Positions 23,370-33,400 of a stretch of 64,000 nt of DNA are shown here, one piece after another. How positions within the stretch are numbered: position 1 is the stretch's first letter; the number at the start of each line of letters is the position of its first letter. The DNA is from 'Fragaria x ananassa' phyllody phytoplasma. GTDB taxonomy: Bacteria > Bacillota_I > Bacilli_A > Acholeplasmatales > Acholeplasmataceae. Both the position numbers and the translations under genes were made by a program. The stretch covers positions 18,059 to 82,058 of the forward strand of contig NZ_JAGVRH010000003.1 of assembly GCF_018274325.1 (NCBI RefSeq). The letters run 5' to 3'. The notes below the pieces were generated by a model, which had not been told where the DNA came from, did no database searches, and worked only from the letters and a program-made list of their open reading frames with translations.

Positions 23370-25757
23370 ATGAATGAATTTTTAAATAAATCAGATATTA
23401 CTGGATTAACTAATCAGCAAGTAGATCAAAAAAAAGCTTTAGGGCAAATTAATGTTGTTTTTCGAAAAAATTCTCGTAATTTAAAAGATATTTTATGGAG
23501 CAATTGTTTTAACTCCTTAACTTTATTAATTTTAATTGTGACAATCATAATTATTTCTATTAAAAAATACGCACATTTGTTTTTTTTATTGGTATCTTTA
23601 ACTAATATGTTAATTAGTATTTTTCAAGAAATTAAGGCTAAAAAAACTCTAGATCAAGTATCTTTGTTGTTGAAAAATTCTTCTCAAGTTATTAGGAATG
23701 GTCAAAAAATAACTGTTGCTGTTACTGATTTGGTTTTAGAAGATGTTTTATTACTTGAAACCGGACAACAAATCACAGTTGATGCTAAAGTTAAGAGGGG
23801 AGTTATTGAAGTCAATGAATCACTTTTAACCGGGGAAACAAAATTAATAGTTAAAAGAGAAGGTGACTTTTTATACTCCGGTAGTTATGTTGTTTCCGGA
23901 CAATGTTTAGCTGAAATTGTGGCAGTGGGAAAAGATATATATATTGAAAAAATCACTCAAGCGGCGAAAAAATATAAACAACCAAAAACTCCTTTGATGA
24001 AAAGTTTATTTTTATTAATTCAAATTATTATGGTCTTTTTAACTTTGTTTGTTGTTATTTTAACTATTTTTGGTCGTTCGCCACATAATTCTATTCTCAA
24101 AAACGACCAATTTTGGCTCGGTTTATGTGGCATGATGATAGCAATGCTTCCTTTAGGTTTATTTTTACTAACTAATATTAATTTAGCTGTTGGTTTTATC
24201 AATTTAGCAAAACAAAAAGCTTATGCTCAAAATTTATTTGGTATTGAAATGTTGGCTCAAATCAACACTTTATGTTTGGATAAAACAGGAACTATTACTG
24301 ATGGAACGATGCAAGTAAAAACCATTATTCCTTATTATCCAAAACATTTTCCTTTTGAAAAATTAATAGCTTCCTTTTTAAAGGCTGAATCCATTTCTAA
24401 TCATACTCGTGATGCTTTAATGAATAAATTTGGTCAAATAACTGATTTGTTTCTACCTAAACAAAATATTCCCTTTTCTAGTGTGAGAAAATATAGTGTT
24501 GTTAAGTTCGATGGTTTAGGTACTTATTTTTTGGGAGCTCCTGAGTTTATTCTTAAAAATAATTTTTCTTTAATTCAACAAGATTTTGAAACTCAAGTTA
24601 AATTAGGTCATCGAGTTCTTTTGTTTGCTCAAGTAGTCAATAATATTATTCCATCAAATGATCCTATGACTGATAAAAGTTTAGATGATTTTAAGCGTAT
24701 TCCTTTGGCTTTAATTGTTATTGAAGATAATATTAAAAAAGACGCTCCTTCCACTATTGATTTTTTTCAAAAAAACGATGTTGTTGTTAAAGTGATTTCG
24801 GGGGATAATTATTTAACTGTATCTCAAATAGCTAAAAGAGTAGGTATTAATGGTTATCATAAAGCAATTAGTTTAGAAGGTATGACAGATGAGAAAGTTG
24901 CTAAGATAGCAACACAATATGATGTTTTTGGTCGTACTTCTCCTCAACAAAAAAAAATATTGATTCAAAATTTAAAAAAAATGGGTCAAAAAGTAGCTAT
25001 GACAGGTGATGGTATTAATGATATTTTAGCTTTAAAAGAGGCCGATCTTTCTATTGCTATGGCTTCTGGTAGTCAAGCTACGCGAAATATTTCGAATTTA
25101 GTTTTAATGGATTCTAATTTCGCTTCGATGCCGCAAGTAGTTTTTGAAGGAAGAAGGATTATTAATAATTTAGATAAAATTTCGGTTTTATTTTTTACTA
25201 AGACCATTATTGCTTTTTTGTTAGCCTTAGCTGTTATTGTTTTTAATATTTTTTGCCAACCTTGTTATTTCCCATTTGATCCTTTAAAATTACAGTTTAT
25301 TATGGATTATTGGGTAATTGGCATTCCTTCACTTTTGTTATCTTTTGAAAAAAATCATCAAATTATTAGTGGCCGTTTTTGGATTAAAAACCTCAAGAAA
25401 GCTCTTCCTTATGCTATTTTATCTTTTGTTAGTTATTGTTTTATTTATATTCATAAAGTATGTATCAATCAAGAAGCAACCGTAGATGATTTAAGGATAA
25501 TTGCTAATTATTCTATTTTAGCTTCTACTTTAATTTTATTTACAGTTTTAGCTTTGGTTTGTAAACCTTTTAATTTAGCTAAAAGAGTTTTATTGATAGT
25601 TATGTTAGCTTTTTGTTTGTTTTTTTCTAATATTTTAAGCGTATTTAAAGTTTTTATTTCCTTGAATCCACTTGAAATAATATTATTAGTTGTTATTTTT
25701 ATTTTATCTTTATTAATTTCTTATTTTTGGAAAGAATCTCAAAAAAAGATAAGATAA
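23370..25757 (+). CDS. Cation-translocating P-type ATPase, CtpE-like
   Basis: Membrane ATPase of 795 residues. It has the actuator motif LLTGET (about 153-158), the phosphorylation motif DKTGT with Asp304, GDGIND (about 550) and about ten membrane helices. The fourth helix reads MLPLGLFLLTN, followed by QNLFGIEMLAQINTLC. This and the SGSQATRNISNLVLMDSNF segment resemble the CtpE-type subgroup, for which Ca2+ uptake has been reported in mycobacteria. The helix-4 Glu of classic Ca2+ or Mg2+ pumps is Leu here, so the ion is uncertain. No good ribosome binding site is seen at the ATG. Confidence 0.85.
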   Translation: MNEFLNKSDITGLTNQQVDQKKALGQINVVFRKNSRNLKDILWSNCFNSLTLLILIVTIIIISIKKYAHLFFLLVSLTNMLISIFQEIKAKKTLDQVSLLLKNSSQVIRNGQKITVAVTDLVLEDVLLLETGQQITVDAKVKRGVIEVNESLLTGETKLIVKREGDFLYSGSYVVSGQCLAEIVAVGKDIYIEKITQAAKKYKQPKTPLMKSLFLLIQIIMVFLTLFVVILTIFGRSPHNSILKNDQFWLGLCGMMIAMLPLGLFLLTNINLAVGFINLAKQKAYAQNLFGIEMLAQINTLCLDKTGTITDGTMQVKTIIPYYPKHFPFEKLIASFLKAESISNHTRDALMNKFGQITDLFLPKQNIPFSSVRKYSVVKFDGLGTYFLGAPEFILKNNFSLIQQDFETQVKLGHRVLLFAQVVNNIIPSNDPMTDKSLDDFKRIPLALIVIEDNIKKDAPSTIDFFQKNDVVVKVISGDNYLTVSQIAKRVGINGYHKAISLEGMTDEKVAKIATQYDVFGRTSPQQKKILIQNLKKMGQKVAMTGDGINDILALKEADLSIAMASGSQATRNISNLVLMDSNFASMPQVVFEGRRIINNLDKISVLFFTKTIIAFLLALAVIVFNIFCQPCYFPFDPLKLQFIMDYWVIGIPSLLLSFEKNHQIISGRFWIKNLKKALPYAILSFVSYCFIYIHKVCINQEATVDDLRIIANYSILASTLILFTVLALVCKPFNLAKRVLLIVMLAFCLFFSNILSVFKVFISLNPLEIILLVVIFILSLLISYFWKESQKKIR

Positions 25758-25772
25758 CAAAGAAAGATTTAT

Positions 25773-26471
25773 ATGATTATTTATGGTAAAAATACTATCA
25801 AAGAAGCTATTTTAGCTAGTAGAAAAATTTATCAATTATACCTTGATCAAAAATTAAAAGATCCTTTGTTGATATCTTTTTTACAAAAAAGGAAAATCAT
25901 GTATCAATTAGTTGATAAAAAATATTTATATGATTTAACAAAACAAAAAAATCATCAAGGGGTAGCGGCTAAAGTTCAAAATTATCAGTTTTATGATTTA
26001 GATAGCTATTTAGATTTTAATCAAAAACAACGTTTTTTGATTTTAGATGCTATTAATGATCCTCATAATTTAGGTGCTATTTTAAGAACTGTTGAAGCTT
26101 GTGGTTTTAATGGAGTTATCATGAGCAAAAAAAACCAAGTTCCTATAAACTCAACGGTAGCCAAAATTGCTTGTGGTGCTTTGGAATATATCAAAGTTTT
26201 TTTAGTTTCTAATTTATACCAAACTATTTTAAAATTACAAAAATATCAAGTTTTAATTGTGGGAACAGATGGTAACGCCACTCATTCTTTTAATCAAATT
26301 GCTAATAATCGATCTTTGGCTATTATTGTTGGCAATGAAGGAATTGGAATCCGTTATTTGTTAAAACAAAAATGTGATTTATTAGTTAAAATTCCTATGT
26401 GTGGTAAAATTAATTCTTTAAATGTCAGTGTAGCTGCTGCTTTGATGATGTATGTGAATTTGTTAACTTAA
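25773..26471 (+). CDS. rlmB: 23S rRNA (guanosine-2'-O)-methyltransferase RlmB-like (SpoU family)
   Basis: SPOUT-fold 2'-O-methyltransferase of 232 residues. Motif 1 is NDPHNLGAILRT (about 91-102), motif 2 IVGNEGIGI (about 188-196) and motif 3 IPMCGKINSLNVS (about 208-220), all intact. The N-terminal substrate-binding part has YGKNTIKEAI. It most likely methylates G2251 of 23S rRNA, but TrmH-type tRNA activity cannot be excluded by eye. It follows the P-type ATPase by 15 bases and may be co-transcribed. Confidence 0.88.
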   Translation: MIIYGKNTIKEAILASRKIYQLYLDQKLKDPLLISFLQKRKIMYQLVDKKYLYDLTKQKNHQGVAAKVQNYQFYDLDSYLDFNQKQRFLILDAINDPHNLGAILRTVEACGFNGVIMSKKNQVPINSTVAKIACGALEYIKVFLVSNLYQTILKLQKYQVLIVGTDGNATHSFNQIANNRSLAIIVGNEGIGIRYLLKQKCDLLVKIPMCGKINSLNVSVAAALMMYVNLLT

Positions 26472-26627
26472 CAAAAATAATTGTCAATACCCAATTGCTT
26501 GTATTTTGTTAGGCAATTCCTGTTCATATAGTTTTAATCCAAATTTATTATTAAATTTTTTTTTAATTTCAGTATAAATGAATAATCATGATTATTTACA
26601 AAAGATTATGTTAAATATTTTTCATTT

Positions 26628-26659
26628 TTGAAAAAAAAGTATTTTTTTTGTGATATAAT
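26628..26659 (+). promoter_or_regulatory. Extended -10 promoter for the rpmG-secE-nusG group
   Basis: TGATATAAT with a perfect TATAAT at 26654-26659. TTGAAA at 26628-26633 is 20 bases upstream, too far for a good -35, so the TG extension probably matters. The rest of the 256-base gap after rlmB is plain AT-rich sequence. Confidence 0.6.
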
Positions 26660-26727
26660 AAAAAAAGATCTTTTAAAAAATTAAATTAATATTTTTTTAA
26701 ACTTTCTGTTATCAAAGGAGTTATTTT

Positions 26728-26874
26728 TTGAAAAAAAATATTTTTGTTTGTGTTTTATGTTTGAATCGTAATTATCATATTAAATCTAAAACCAACAACA
26801 ACCAACGACGCTTAGTTTTGAAAAAATATTGCTCTTATTGTAACCAACATACTTTGCATAAAGAAACTAAGTAA
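26728..26874 (+). CDS. rpmG: 50S ribosomal protein L33, copy 2 (four-Cys form)
   Basis: A 48-residue L33 starting at TTG; AAAGGAG (26714-26720) is seven bases upstream. Two Cys pairs, CVLC and CSYC, make the complete zinc ribbon that copy 1 lacks. The end NQHTLHKETK is typical. Its place before secE and nusG is the standard one in Firmicutes. It is too short and has too unusual a start codon for simple ORF calling, but the homology is clear. Confidence 0.92.
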   Translation: MKKNIFVCVLCLNRNYHIKSKTNNNQRRLVLKKYCSYCNQHTLHKETK

Positions 26875-26890
26875 AGGAGTTTTTCAGTTT

Positions 26891-27301
26891 ATGGCAATTA
26901 AAACAGTTAATGAAATTAAACCAAATCAGCTATTGGGTGTTATTAAAAGAGAATATAGTTTTATTAATATTTTATTATTTATAATATCTATTTTATCTTT
27001 GGGAAGTTGTGGAGAATTATGGAAACAACCGGAGGAAGGTAAGAGATTTTTTGGAAATGCTTATGATAGTCTTCAACCAGGAAAAATTCCTTTAGTTATT
27101 TTTTTTATTTTGATTTTTTGTATTGCTTCTTTTCCTTTTGTAAAAAGCGCTTTGGCACAAATTAAAAACATTACCTTCCCTTCTTTTAAAAAAATTGCGG
27201 TTAATACTTTACAAGTGATCTGTTTTACATTTTTTTTAATTCTTTGTATTTATTATTTTGGAGTTATCATTAAACTTTCTCATGAATTTTTTAAGAAATA
27301 A
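26891..27301 (+). CDS. secE: Preprotein translocase subunit SecE, three-helix form
   Basis: Essential SecYEG subunit. The C-terminal part (about 95-130: FPSFKKIAVNTLQVI, then a hydrophobic helix) fits the SecE core, and the place between rpmG and nusG is diagnostic. The 136-residue protein has two additional hydrophobic helices (about 24-42 and 68-88), so it resembles three-helix proteobacterial SecE more than the short one-helix Firmicute form. AAAGGAG lies 12 bases before the ATG. The call rests mainly on context plus the C-terminal motif. Confidence 0.82.
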   Translation: MAIKTVNEIKPNQLLGVIKREYSFINILLFIISILSLGSCGELWKQPEEGKRFFGNAYDSLQPGKIPLVIFFILIFCIASFPFVKSALAQIKNITFPSFKKIAVNTLQVICFTFFLILCIYYFGVIIKLSHEFFKK

Positions 27302-27322
27302 AAAAATAAATAGAAAAAATAT

Positions 27323-27934
27323 ATGAAAAAAGAAAAACAAATTATTAAAAAAATTGATTCCAAAAACAATGATCAAAAAGAAATACAGCAAGAATTATAT
27401 CAACCTAAATGGTATATCGCTCAAACTTATGCAGGTTATGAAAATGTTGTTAAAGAAGAGCTACTTAGAAGAGTTGAAAGTATTGGTATCAGTGATTTAA
27501 TCCCCAATATATTATCTCCTAAAGAAATTTATTACGAAACTCGTGTTGATGGCAAAAAAATTCCTAGAGAAAGAAAAATATATCCTGGATATGTTTTTAT
27601 TCAAATGATCATCACAGATCGTTCTTGGTTTATAGTAAAAAATACACCTAGAATAACTGGTTTTTTAGGTTCTAGTGGTATAGGAACCAAACCAGTTCCC
27701 TTATCAGAACAAGAAATTAATCCTGTTTTGTTAAAAATGGGAATCATTAATAAACCTAATTATGAAAATTTAATTGGTAAAAAAGTAGAAATTATTTCTG
27801 GTTCTTTCACCGGACAAATTGGTCAAGTATCTATTATCGACGATAGTCGAGAAAAAATGATAGTAGAAGTTGATTTATTTGGTAGGTCTACACCAGTAGA
27901 AATATCCTTTAATGATTTTAAGGAAATATCTTAG
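27323..27934 (+). CDS. nusG: Transcription termination/antitermination factor NusG
   Basis: RNA polymerase-binding factor of 203 residues. It has a charged N-terminal extension (about 1-27), the NGN domain starting WYIAQTYAGYENVVKEEL and a C-terminal KOW domain with GSFTGQIGQV (about 155-164). It lies directly after secE. There is only a weak binding site before the ATG (AAATAGAAAAAAT), so coupling to secE is possible. Confidence 0.95.
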   Translation: MKKEKQIIKKIDSKNNDQKEIQQELYQPKWYIAQTYAGYENVVKEELLRRVESIGISDLIPNILSPKEIYYETRVDGKKIPRERKIYPGYVFIQMIITDRSWFIVKNTPRITGFLGSSGIGTKPVPLSEQEINPVLLKMGIINKPNYENLIGKKVEIISGSFTGQIGQVSIIDDSREKMIVEVDLFGRSTPVEISFNDFKEIS

Positions 27935-28123
27935 TTTTTTATTAAAATATAAACATTTTTTACTAAATCTTTAAAATTTATGTTAAAATAAGTTGTCTAA
28001 TTTTTTGTCATAGATTTTTTTAACTAATAAATGTTAATAATTAAAAAGAAAAAAAAGTTATGTATTTTTATTTTTTTGAATAAAATAAATAAATGGTTTT
28101 CATGTCACAAAGAAAGGTTTTTT

Positions 28124-28549
28124 ATGGCTAAAAATGTTGTTAAAACGGTGAAATTGCAAATTTCTGCAGGAAAAGCTAATCCAGCGCCTCCAGTGGGTCC
28201 TGCTTTAGGGCAAGCTCAAGTTAATATTCCAGTTTTTTGCTCTCAATTTAATGAAGCAACCAAGGAAAAAGTGGGTTTTATTATTCCTGTAGTAATTTCT
28301 GTTTATGAAGATAGAAGTTTTACTTTCGTAACTAAAACTCCACCAGCTAGTGATCTTTTAAAAAAAATTGCTAAAATCGACTCTGGTTCTTCTAACGCTA
28401 AACAAAATAAAGTAGCAACTGTTACACGTGCTAATATTGAAGAGGTTGCAAATTTGAAATTGCCAGATTTAAATGCCTATTCTATTGAAAAAGCATGTAA
28501 AATAATTGAAGGAACTGCACGCAATATGGGGATTTTAATCGAAGATTAA
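28124..28549 (+). CDS. rplK: 50S ribosomal protein L11
   Basis: A 141-residue L11 with the proline-rich [17 protein letters not shown] near residues 11-27. The frame is open from 28031, but AGAAAGG at 28111-28117 is six bases from the ATG at 28124, and only that start gives the normal L11 N-terminus. It starts the rplK-rplA-rplJ-rplL block that forms the ribosomal stalk base and L1 arm. Confidence 0.97.
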   Translation: MAKNVVKTVKLQISAGKANPAPPVGPALGQAQVNIPVFCSQFNEATKEKVGFIIPVVISVYEDRSFTFVTKTPPASDLLKKIAKIDSGSSNAKQNKVATVTRANIEEVANLKLPDLNAYSIEKACKIIEGTARNMGILIED

Positions 28550-28607
28550 GTTATGAAAAAATTTAAAAACAAAAATATTGATTTGTTTTGAGAAAGGAAT
28601 TACTTAG

Positions 28608-29303
28608 ATGAAACGTAGTAAAAAATATTTAGCAGCAAGTCAGAAAATTAATGTTAAAAAAACATATCCTCTTCAAGAAGTGATTAAATTAGCTCAACAA
28701 ACTCAATTTACTAAATTTGATTCCACAGTGGAATGTGTTTTTAATTTGAATTTAGATCCTAAAAAAGCAGATCAAAATTTAAGAGGTGCTCTTAATTTAC
28801 CACATGGAACAGGTAAGGTATTAAAAGTAGCAGTTCTTGCTCAAGGAAAACAAGCTAAAGACGCTCAAGAAGCCGCAGCTGATTATGTTGGTGATCAAGA
28901 TTTACTTAATAAAATTGCTAAAAATTGGTTAGACTTTGATGTTTTAATAGCTACTCCTGCAATGATGTCTCAATTAAGTAAATTAGGACGTATTTTAGGA
29001 CCAAAAGGACTAATGCCTAATCCGAAAGTAGGAACTGTTACTGATAATGTTGGGTTAGCTGTTCAAGAAATTAAAAAAGGTAAAATTGAGTATCGACTTG
29101 ATAAAAATGGTAATATTCATGCAATTATTGGTAAAGTTTCTTTTGAAGAACATCAATTATTAGAAAATTTAAAAACATTATATTCACAATTGTTGGCAGT
29201 TAAACCACGTACAGTTAAAGGTAAATATATTAAAAACATCTCCTTGTCGACTACTATGTCTCCAGGAATTAAAATTGATCCTATGACAATTACATTACAA
29301 TAA
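28608..29303 (+). CDS. rplA: 50S ribosomal protein L1
   Basis: 231 residues, normal length. The signature LGRILGPKGLMPNPKVGT (about 126-143) is intact. GAGAAAGGAA lies about ten bases before the ATG. It follows rplK by 58 bases and precedes rplJ by 44, as in nearly all bacteria. In other bacteria L1 represses its own operon, but no obvious L1-like leader structure was recognised here. Confidence 0.97.
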   Translation: MKRSKKYLAASQKINVKKTYPLQEVIKLAQQTQFTKFDSTVECVFNLNLDPKKADQNLRGALNLPHGTGKVLKVAVLAQGKQAKDAQEAAADYVGDQDLLNKIAKNWLDFDVLIATPAMMSQLSKLGRILGPKGLMPNPKVGTVTDNVGLAVQEIKKGKIEYRLDKNGNIHAIIGKVSFEEHQLLENLKTLYSQLLAVKPRTVKGKYIKNISLSTTMSPGIKIDPMTITLQ

Positions 29304-29347
29304 AAATCAAGTTTTTTTTGTTGAAGATTTAAAGAAAGGATAGATTA

Positions 29348-29848
29348 ATGATAAAACCTAAGTTAACCAAAAAAATAGAAAAAGTTTCTTTTTTGCAAGA
29401 AAAATTTATTCAAGCTAAAACAGTTATTGTTTTTGAATATACTAGTTTGCCGGTAAGTGCTTTTATGCAACTTCGTCGTCAATTAAAAAAAATTAATTGT
29501 GAAGTTAAGGTTTATCCTAAAAACATTATGGAAAGAGCGGCTGTTAACGCTCAATATAATGATTTAATTGTTTTTTTAAAAGGACTTAAAGCCTTGATTA
29601 TTAGTCAGCAAGATTTTTTAGAACCCATTAAAATTATTTATAATTTTGCAAAAAAAAATAAGACTATTAAGATTATTGCTGGCATGGTGGAAAAGAAACT
29701 TGTTTCTTTACAAGAAATCAATAGTTTAGCTACTTTGCCGTCTAAAGAACAAATTTTAGCACTTTTAGTTGTTAGCATGATGGCCCCTTTACAACAATTA
29801 GCAATTAGTTTAAAAATGTTATTAGAAAAACAAGAAATAAAAAATTAA
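29348..29848 (+). CDS. rplJ: 50S ribosomal protein L10
   Basis: 166 residues. It has the N-terminal rRNA-binding domain with the VFEYTSLPVSAFMQLRRQLK-like region (about 25-44) and a C-terminal helix that anchors L7/L12 dimers. AAAGAAAGGA lies about seven bases before the ATG. The gene sits between rplA and rplL. A shorter stalk helix than in Gram-negative L10 is usual for Mollicutes. Confidence 0.95.
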   Translation: MIKPKLTKKIEKVSFLQEKFIQAKTVIVFEYTSLPVSAFMQLRRQLKKINCEVKVYPKNIMERAAVNAQYNDLIVFLKGLKALIISQQDFLEPIKIIYNFAKKNKTIKIIAGMVEKKLVSLQEINSLATLPSKEQILALLVVSMMAPLQQLAISLKMLLEKQEIKN

Positions 29849-29889
29849 TAAATTTTATAATTATGAAAATTATCAAAAAGGAGATTAAA

Positions 29890-30264
29890 ATGGCTAAATT
29901 AACTAAAGAAAGTTTTATAACAGCTTTAAAAGAAATGTCTTTGTTAGAAATCAAAGATTTGTTAGATGGGTTAAAAGAAGAATTCGGAGTTGATCCAAAT
30001 ACTTTAGTGGTAGCTTCAAATGGAGCCGCAAATGCAACTGAAGTGGAAGAAAAAACAGAATTTACAGTTATTATGAAAAATTTTGGTAAAAATCGAATTG
30101 CTGTGATTAAAGTGATTCGCGAAATAACAGGTTTGGGTTTACTTGATGCTGATAAATTTATCAAAGTTCCTGATCAAAAAGTAAAAGAAAATATTTCTAA
30201 ATCATTAGCTGAAGATATTAAAGCTCAATTAGAAAAAGCTGGCGCTGTTATTGAGATTCAATAA
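29890..30264 (+). CDS. rplL: 50S ribosomal protein L7/L12
   Basis: 124 residues: N-terminal dimerisation helices, a short hinge rich in Ala and Glu, and the C-terminal domain with KNRIAVIKVIREITGLGLL and DAD. The frame opens at 29863, but AAAAGGAG at 29875-29882 points to the ATG at 29890. An intrinsic terminator follows, though rpoB lies only 151 bases further on. Confidence 0.96.
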   Translation: MAKLTKESFITALKEMSLLEIKDLLDGLKEEFGVDPNTLVVASNGAANATEVEEKTEFTVIMKNFGKNRIAVIKVIREITGLGLLDADKFIKVPDQKVKENISKSLAEDIKAQLEKAGAVIEIQ

Positions 30265-30287
30265 ATTATTCTCTTACAAGTGATATA

Positions 30288-30313
30288 AAAACCTGAGTTA
30301 TCTCAGGTTTTTT
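30288..30313 (+). terminator. Intrinsic terminator (or attenuator) between rplL and rpoB
   Basis: AAAACCTGAG (30288-30297) pairs with CTCAGGTTTT (30302-30311) around TTAT, followed by TTT. Its place between rplL and rpoB is where many bacteria attenuate the operon, so that rpoBC is made at lower levels than L7/L12. Confidence 0.85.
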
Positions 30314-30415
30314 AGTCTTGCAATCTATTTGTTTTAATATAAAAAGACAAAATTTAATTTAAAAATAGAGATTTTGCAAAAACTACTAATATGAAATAAT
30401 TTATAGGAGAATAAG

Positions 30416-33400
30416 ATGGGTTATAATAACATCAAATATGGTAAAAAAGCGGAACGTCGTAATTATTCCAAAATAATTTATGATGTTGATTTACCCAATT
30501 TAATTGAAATTCAAAACCAATCTTTTGATTGGTTTTTGAAGCAAGGTATTAAAGAGTTATTAGAGGATTTTTGTCCTATTGAAAGTTATAATGGTGATTT
30601 AAAAATTCATTTTGGTGATTATTATTTTACAGGACCTAAATATAGTATTGAAGAATCCAAAAATAAAGATATTAGTTATGTTATTCAATTGTTCGTTAAA
30701 GCTACTTTAGAAAATGTGTTAACTGGAGAAACTAAGCAAAGTAATATTTTGTTAACAGATTTACCTTTAATGACTGATACTGGTACTTTTATAATTAATG
30801 GCACTGAAAGAGTAGTGGTTTCGCAAATTGTACGCTCTGCTAGTGTTTATTTTTCTAGTAGTTTTGATGTTAAACTTAATAGAAATTTATATTCTGGACA
30901 AGTCATCCCTTCTCGTGGAGCCTGGATCGAATATGAAGAAGGATCAAAAGAAATTTTATATGTTAAACTTGATCGTTCTAAAAAAATCTCCCTATCTAGT
31001 TTCATTTATGCCTTAGGTTTCGACAATAAAGAAATGATAGAAAATGTTTTTGGTCAAAACCTAATCCTTAATTCTTTTTTTGAAAAAGAAACCAATATGG
31101 ATACAGACAACGCTTTAGTGGAATTATATTCTAAAATTCGTCAAGGTGAGAAAGTTCCTGTAGACACAGCAAGAGAATTTATTAGAACAAGATTTTTTGA
31201 TCAAAAAAAATATGATCTTGCTATAGTTGGTCGATATAAGTTTAATAAAAAATTAGATGTTTTAACAAGAGTGGAAAATACTTATTTAGTTTATGATTTT
31301 ATTGACCCTAACACAAAAAAAATTATTTTACCTAAAAATGAACTTTTAACAAAAGAAAAACTTGAAATTTTAAAAAAACATCGTCATTTTTTACTTCAAG
31401 AACTGTTTGACCTTAAACATAATTTAGAAAATGAAACAGATGAAGAAATTTTATCTTATAAAAAAGATCCTAAAAAAGAACAATTATATCTTAAAAAAAA
31501 TATTGTAAATATTCGTACAGGTGAAATTTTATTCACTCAAGGAATCTTAATAACTAATGAAGTGATTAATGATTTAAGAAAAAATATTCAAGCACTTGAT
31601 GAAAAAGTTATTAAATTCTTTTTAGGCGCTAAAGATGTTTATCAAAAAGAAAATGAGCGTAAGGGAGTGTTTAATGAAATTTTAGAAGTTTACACTTCTA
31701 AAGATGAAAACAATAAATTAACCCATAAAGTTAAAATAATAGGAAATGATCAAAGAGAAACTAAAAAACACATTACCTTATCTGATATAATAGCAAGTAT
31801 TAGTTATTATTTAAATCTTTATGAAAACATTGGTAATGTTGATGATATTGATCATTTAGGGAATCGTCGTTTAAGATTGATCGGAGAATTGTTAAAAAAT
31901 CAATTTCGAATTGGTTTAACTAGAGCAGAAAAAAATATTAAAGATATGATTTCTGTTAGTAAATTTAGTGAGGTTGTTCCAGGAGATCTAGTTAACTTTA
32001 CTTTTTTAACAAGTATCATTAAATCTTTTTTTGCAAGCTCACGATTATCTCAATTTATGGATCAAATTAACCCCTTAGCAGAACTTACGCAAAAAAGAAG
32101 GGTTTCAGCTTTGGGAGTAGGCGGGATTAACCGTGATCGAGCTGGTATTGAGGTTAGAGACGTTCATAATTCTCATTATGGCAGATTGTGTCCTATTGAA
32201 ACCCCGGAAGGTCCTTCTATTGGGTTGATCACTTCTCTTTCAACATATACTAAAGTTGATAAGTACGGTTTTATTCAAACTCCCTTTTTTAGGGTTTTTA
32301 ATGAAAACAGCAAAACTCAAATTTCGGATCAAATAGATTATTTAACAGCAGATCAAGAAAAAGAAGAAATTATAGCTTCAGCTGGGTTTGCTATTAATTC
32401 AGATAATACTTTTAAAGATCAAAAGGTGATTGCTCGGAAAAACGGAGAAACAGGGATTTATGAAAGAGAACAAATTACTTATGCTGATGTTTCTTCTAAA
32501 CAAATCGTTTCTGTGGCAACATCATCTATTCCTTTTTTAGAGCACAATGATGCTTCGCGCGCTTTGATGGGTGCAAATATGCAACGTCAAGCGGTTACTT
32601 TATTGATTCCTGAATCTCCTATTGTAGGAACGGGAATTGAATATCGAGCTGCTAAAGATTCAGGTTCCCTGATTATTGCTAAAGAATCTGGTTTTGTAAC
32701 TTACGTGGATGCTCAAAAAATTGTTATCACGAAAAAACCTAATCAAAATGTTTTACTTAATAACAAAATTATTTTCGATATGCAACAAGATTTCACTTAC
32801 GAAGTGGCAAAAGAATTATATGAACATCAAATTAAAGATTATCAAGTTGAGTACGTTTTAATTAATTTTTTCAAATCTAATCAAGACACTTTGATTTTGC
32901 AAAAACCAATTGTGGTTTTAGGAGAATATATCCAAAAAGGCGATATTTTAGTCGATGGTCCCTCCACTTCTCAAGGAGAATTAGCGCTTGGTAGAAATGT
33001 AACGGTTGCTTTTATGACTTGGGAAGGTTATAATTATGAAGACGCCATTATTATGTCAGAAGAGTTAGTCAAAAATGATGTTTATACTTCTATTCATATT
33101 GATAAATATGAAGTTCAAATTAGGGAATTAAAAAAAGGTAGTGGCCAAGAAGAAATCACACGAGAAGTTCCTAATGTTGGTGTCGATGCCATTAAAAACC
33201 TAGATGAAAGAGGAATTATTATTCCCGGATCTGAAGTTAAAGAAGGCGATATTTTAGTGGGAAAAATAACTCCTCAAGGCAATGTTGAACCTTCATCTTA
33301 TGAAAAATTAATTCAAATAGTAATTGGTGAAAAAGCTCGTGAATACAAAGATTCTTCTTTAAGAGTCCCTTATGGAGAAGGTGGAATTGTTCAAAGTATC

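Noticed and set aside
28031..28123. Longer N-terminus for L11
   Set aside because: The extension is Lys/Ile-rich filler without a binding site; AGAAAGG supports 28124.
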